NCBI GenBank assembly: GCA_002408725.1
Contig: DHTR01000076.1
Coordinates: forward strand, 1-15,446
From: Pelotomaculum sp. UBA5255
Lineage (GTDB): Bacteria > Bacillota > Desulfotomaculia > Desulfotomaculales > Pelotomaculaceae
DNA length: 15,446 nt
Direction of reading: 5' to 3'
In this document: piece by piece, positions 14,157 through 15,446 of the stretch
Position numbering within the stretch: the stretch's first letter is position 1
Layout of the letters: each line of letters starts with the position of its first letter
The notes under the pieces: generated by a model
Told to the model about the DNA's origin: nothing
The model's input: only the letters and a program-made list of their open reading frames with translations
The model's database searches: none
Position numbers and translations under genes: made by a program

Positions 14157-14348
14157 GAAGCACAGCATTCTCAGCTTGAAGAGGGGCATGTGCCCAGGTT
14201 AAACAACTGGAAGCAGCCCACCTCGCCCACCGGGGTTAAGTTTCCCAACATAACGGTCCCTACCAAACCTGGAGAAATATCGTCTGATTTCTACAATATG
14301 TATTGTTTAGTCCTTATCTTTTTGATACTATAGTGGAGGGCGATAAAA
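14157..14348. other. Divergent intergenic region with nested inverted repeats
   Basis: No gene is seen here. CCAGGTT (14194-14200) pairs with AACCTGG (14266-14272); nested inside are ACCG (14229-14232) / CGGT (14254-14257) and GGG (14233-14235) / CCC (14244-14246). A local GGGC-ATGT-GCCC hairpin lies at 14184-14195, just outside. A separate repeat, ACAATA-TG-TATTGT (14293-14306), is a possible operator in front of the plus-strand gene at 14349. No known riboswitch class was recognised. Confidence 0.4.
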
Positions 14349-14558
14349 ATGAAGTTTCTTGAGTATTTACCGAAATTTAAGTTCCTTAATAACTTAAAAT
14401 TTTTTGTCAACTATATGATTTCCGGGTTTGCTAACGGAGGCAGTTGGAAACTGGACAGGATCGTAGAGCTGGACAACCGCGAGACACGCAAAATCATGAT
14501 TAGGCACATGTCCACTTACGAAGAGCTCTTCTCCTGGCAAGAGAGAGCACAGCATTAA
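14349..14558 (+). CDS. Small unrecognised protein, 69 aa
   Basis: I do not recognise this protein. It has a basic, aromatic N-terminal half (MKFLEYLPKFKFLNNLKFF), then NYMISGFANGGSWKLD and a charged C-terminal half (RIVELDNRETRKIMIRHMS), ending in EELFSWQERAQH. No membrane segment, metal site or catalytic motif is evident. The start has GTGGAGGGC 8 nt upstream of ATG and coding is AT-rich in the first third. A TATAGT (14328-14333) sits just before the ribosome binding site but with only a weak -35. It is the first plus-strand gene after the minus-strand block, divergent from scfA, and is followed by the terminator at 14670-14704. The good ribosome binding site supports a real gene. Confidence 0.6.
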   Translation: MKFLEYLPKFKFLNNLKFFVNYMISGFANGGSWKLDRIVELDNRETRKIMIRHMSTYEELFSWQERAQH

Positions 14559-14669
14559 CTGTATTCAATAACTTACGGAGTTTCTTTTTGTTGGACATAT
14601 GGTTCTATCCCTGTTGATGACGCTAACCATAAAGAATTAGGAACAACCCTCTTGCAACAGCAGCAGGGT
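14559..14669 (+). other. Non-coding stretch between the 69-aa gene and its terminator
   Basis: I see no gene here. Near its end CCCT-TTGC / GCAG-AGGG (about 14647-14668) can form a small hairpin directly ahead of the terminator at 14670. With the promoter at 14772-14801, these account for the 329 bp between the two plus-strand genes. Confidence 0.4.
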
Positions 14670-14704
14670 AAAAAACATCCTAAAATACAGGGTGTTTTTT
14701 TATT
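14670..14704 (+). terminator. Intrinsic terminator after the 69-aa gene
   Basis: AAAAAACATCC (14670-14680) pairs with GGGTGTTTTTT (14690-14700) with one wobble; the stem runs into a T-tract. It can act in both directions because A- and T-runs flank the stem. Confidence 0.8.
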
Positions 14705-14771
14705 TATACCAACCCACAACTCAAACACCCTTTCCACTGCTCAAGCTCTATCCAGCTTTACTGGGCGGCCC

Positions 14772-14801
14772 TTGACAAACCATTAATCCGTAAACTATAT
14801 T
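14772..14801 (+). promoter_or_regulatory. Sigma-A promoter of the CMD-like gene
   Basis: TTGACA (14772-14777), an 18-nt spacer and TATATT (14796-14801). The start would be near 14808, giving an AT-rich leader of about 80 nt that ends in AAAGGAGGTG (14871-14880). Confidence 0.8.
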
Positions 14802-14887
14802 AATAAGTAATAATTAAGTAATATTGTTTTCAGAAAGATTCATTTATGGTCGGCTTTTAAAAAGATTTCAAAAGGAGGTGCTGTTCC

Positions 14888-15211
14888 ATGAGAATACTGG
14901 CGGAGTTTTTCCCGGAATTTGCTGAGAAGCTTGATGAAATTGACGCGCTGTATCAGGAAAAGAGGTTCATTGACGAAAAAACTTATCAATTCATTTGCTT
15001 CGCGCTGTCCATCAAGGGCCGCTCCAAGCCCTGTGTCCTGAAGCATTTCAAAGGCGCCCTGGAGGCTGGAGCTACCGTGCAGGAACTGGCCTATATCCTT
15101 GCTCTCACCATGCGTGAGGCCGCAGGCGCTGACGACTGCTGGACGCACGACGTACTCGACAACTGGAAAGAAATCCTGGCCGGCAAGATCAGCTGCGAAT
15201 GCCAGAAGTAA
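14888..15211 (+). CDS. Carboxymuconolactone decarboxylase (CMD/AhpD-like) family protein
   Basis: A 107-aa all-helical protein with the CMD family core around residues 33-75: a helix YQFICFALSIKGR, then SKPCVLKHFKGALEAGATVQELAYIL. Family members are decarboxylases or, when they carry CxxC, AhpD-like disulfide reductases and peroxidases. Here the first Cys of the usual CxxCxxxH is Ser46, leaving Ser-x2-Cys49-x3-His53, so AhpD-type thiol chemistry across CxxC is not possible as such. A further Cys84 (DDCWTHD) and two C-terminal Cys (SCECQK) could take part. The substrate is unknown. The start has a strong AAAGGAGGTG 7 nt upstream. The gene is monocistronic, with its own promoter, and its stop codon begins the long hairpin at 15208-15264. 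Confidence 0.85.
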   Translation: MRILAEFFPEFAEKLDEIDALYQEKRFIDEKTYQFICFALSIKGRSKPCVLKHFKGALEAGATVQELAYILALTMREAAGADDCWTHDVLDNWKEILAGKISCECQK

Positions 15212-15264
15212 TCCAAAGAGAGAACGGGGCTGGCTGAACTAGTCCCGTTCTCTCTTTGGATTAT
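15208..15264. terminator. Long perfect hairpin between convergent genes, probable bidirectional terminator
   Basis: The arms 15210-15228 and 15244-15262 are 19-bp perfect inverted repeats, extended by one T-A and one G·T pair outward. The 15-nt loop includes ACTAGT (15238-15243). The left arm overlaps the stop codon of the CMD-like gene, and the minus-strand permease ends 12 nt to the right. Neither side has a proper U-tract, which is atypical. Confidence 0.7.
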
Positions 15265-15275
15265 AATTTGTGTTT

Positions 15276-15446
15276 CTAGCCAAAGATTGCGCCGAAAATC
15301 ATCCCGCCCACGGTGGACAGTAAGATTACCAGGGAGATGAACACAGCCGTTTTTTTATTCCCCAGTACCTGCCGGATTACGAGCATGCTGGGCAGGCTCA
15401 GGGCAGGCCCGGCTAAAAGGAGAGAAAGGGCGGGCCCCTTGCCCAT
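15276..15446 (-). CDS. Permease of the UPF0718/YraQ family, C-terminal part (runs off window)
   Basis: The last 56 codons of a gene cut by the right edge. The residues GKGPALSLLLAGPALSLPS and then MLVIRQVLGNKKTAVF match the end of the DUF318/UPF0718 'predicted permease' family (YraQ/ArsP-like), followed by a last membrane helix (ISLVILLSTVGGMIFG). The family exports or moves unknown substrates; some relatives act on organoarsenicals. The Met at the edge is an internal residue in the family, so the gene very probably continues outside. It converges on the CMD-like gene across the long hairpin. Confidence 0.8.
   Translation of the reverse strand: MGKGPALSLLLAGPALSLPSMLVIRQVLGNKKTAVFISLVILLSTVGGMIFGAIFG

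Noticed and set aside
14076..14189. In-frame N-terminal extension of scfA by about 38 codons
   Set aside because: SCIFF precursors are about 45-50 residues. The extension covers promoter-like sequence, and the GGAGG before the GTG at 14075 explains the start.
1..15446. CRISPR array, tRNA or rRNA genes, prophage or intact insertion sequence
   Set aside because: No regularly spaced repeats, no cloverleaf or rRNA signatures, and no transposase, integrase or phage structural genes were seen.

Overview
The window reads like a chromosome segment of an anaerobic, endospore-forming, moderately GC-rich Firmicute. The closest fit is the Peptococcaceae / Desulfotomaculum–Pelotomaculum type. The evidence is a cortex-lytic sleB–ypeB pair, a SCIFF ranthipeptide system (near-universal in Clostridia), a T-box leader, a ferredoxin-linked 2-ketoacid oxidoreductase gene and a DsrC-type sulfur carrier. 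The genus is inferred from gene content and was not tested. Nearly all genes lie on the minus strand, so the biological order runs from high to low coordinates. Non-ATG starts are common: TTG or GTG, and one start that may be ATT.

Right end (14076–15446). Two small plus-strand genes are present: an unrecognised 69-aa protein and a carboxymuconolactone-decarboxylase-like protein with its own promoter. A perfect 19-bp hairpin lies between the latter and the C-terminal end of a convergent UPF0718/YraQ-type permease. The 273 bp between scfA and the 69-aa gene hold promoters and nested inverted repeats that could be a structured RNA.

SCIFF region (12392–14119). A 52-aa six-cysteine precursor (scfA) is followed by its radical SAM/SPASM maturase (scfB). 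Between them is a hairpin that pairs fully only in the scf transcript. Just after scfB a strong ribosome binding site precedes a possible 32-aa peptide.

Envelope block (7149–12414). A LysM–G5–M23 cell-wall peptidase, a membrane-anchored TPR protein, a membrane-anchored HExxH peptidase, murA and rlmH follow in order. Several have a promoter or terminator of their own.

Sulfur and germination block (4061–7026). A stand-alone dsrC has a good sigma-A promoter, with a REP-like inverted repeat upstream. The sleB–ypeB germination operon follows.

Amino-acid block (1–4047). A consensus promoter drives a T-box leader, then an Lrp/AsnC regulator, a class I aminotransferase, a sodium/solute symporter and, after 242 bp, the start of iorA. 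Together these suggest uptake, transamination and ferredoxin-linked interconversion of amino acids and 2-ketoacids under tRNA-charging control. The best reading of the specifier is GCC (Ala) rather than an aromatic codon, which does not match the arylpyruvate role of IorA.
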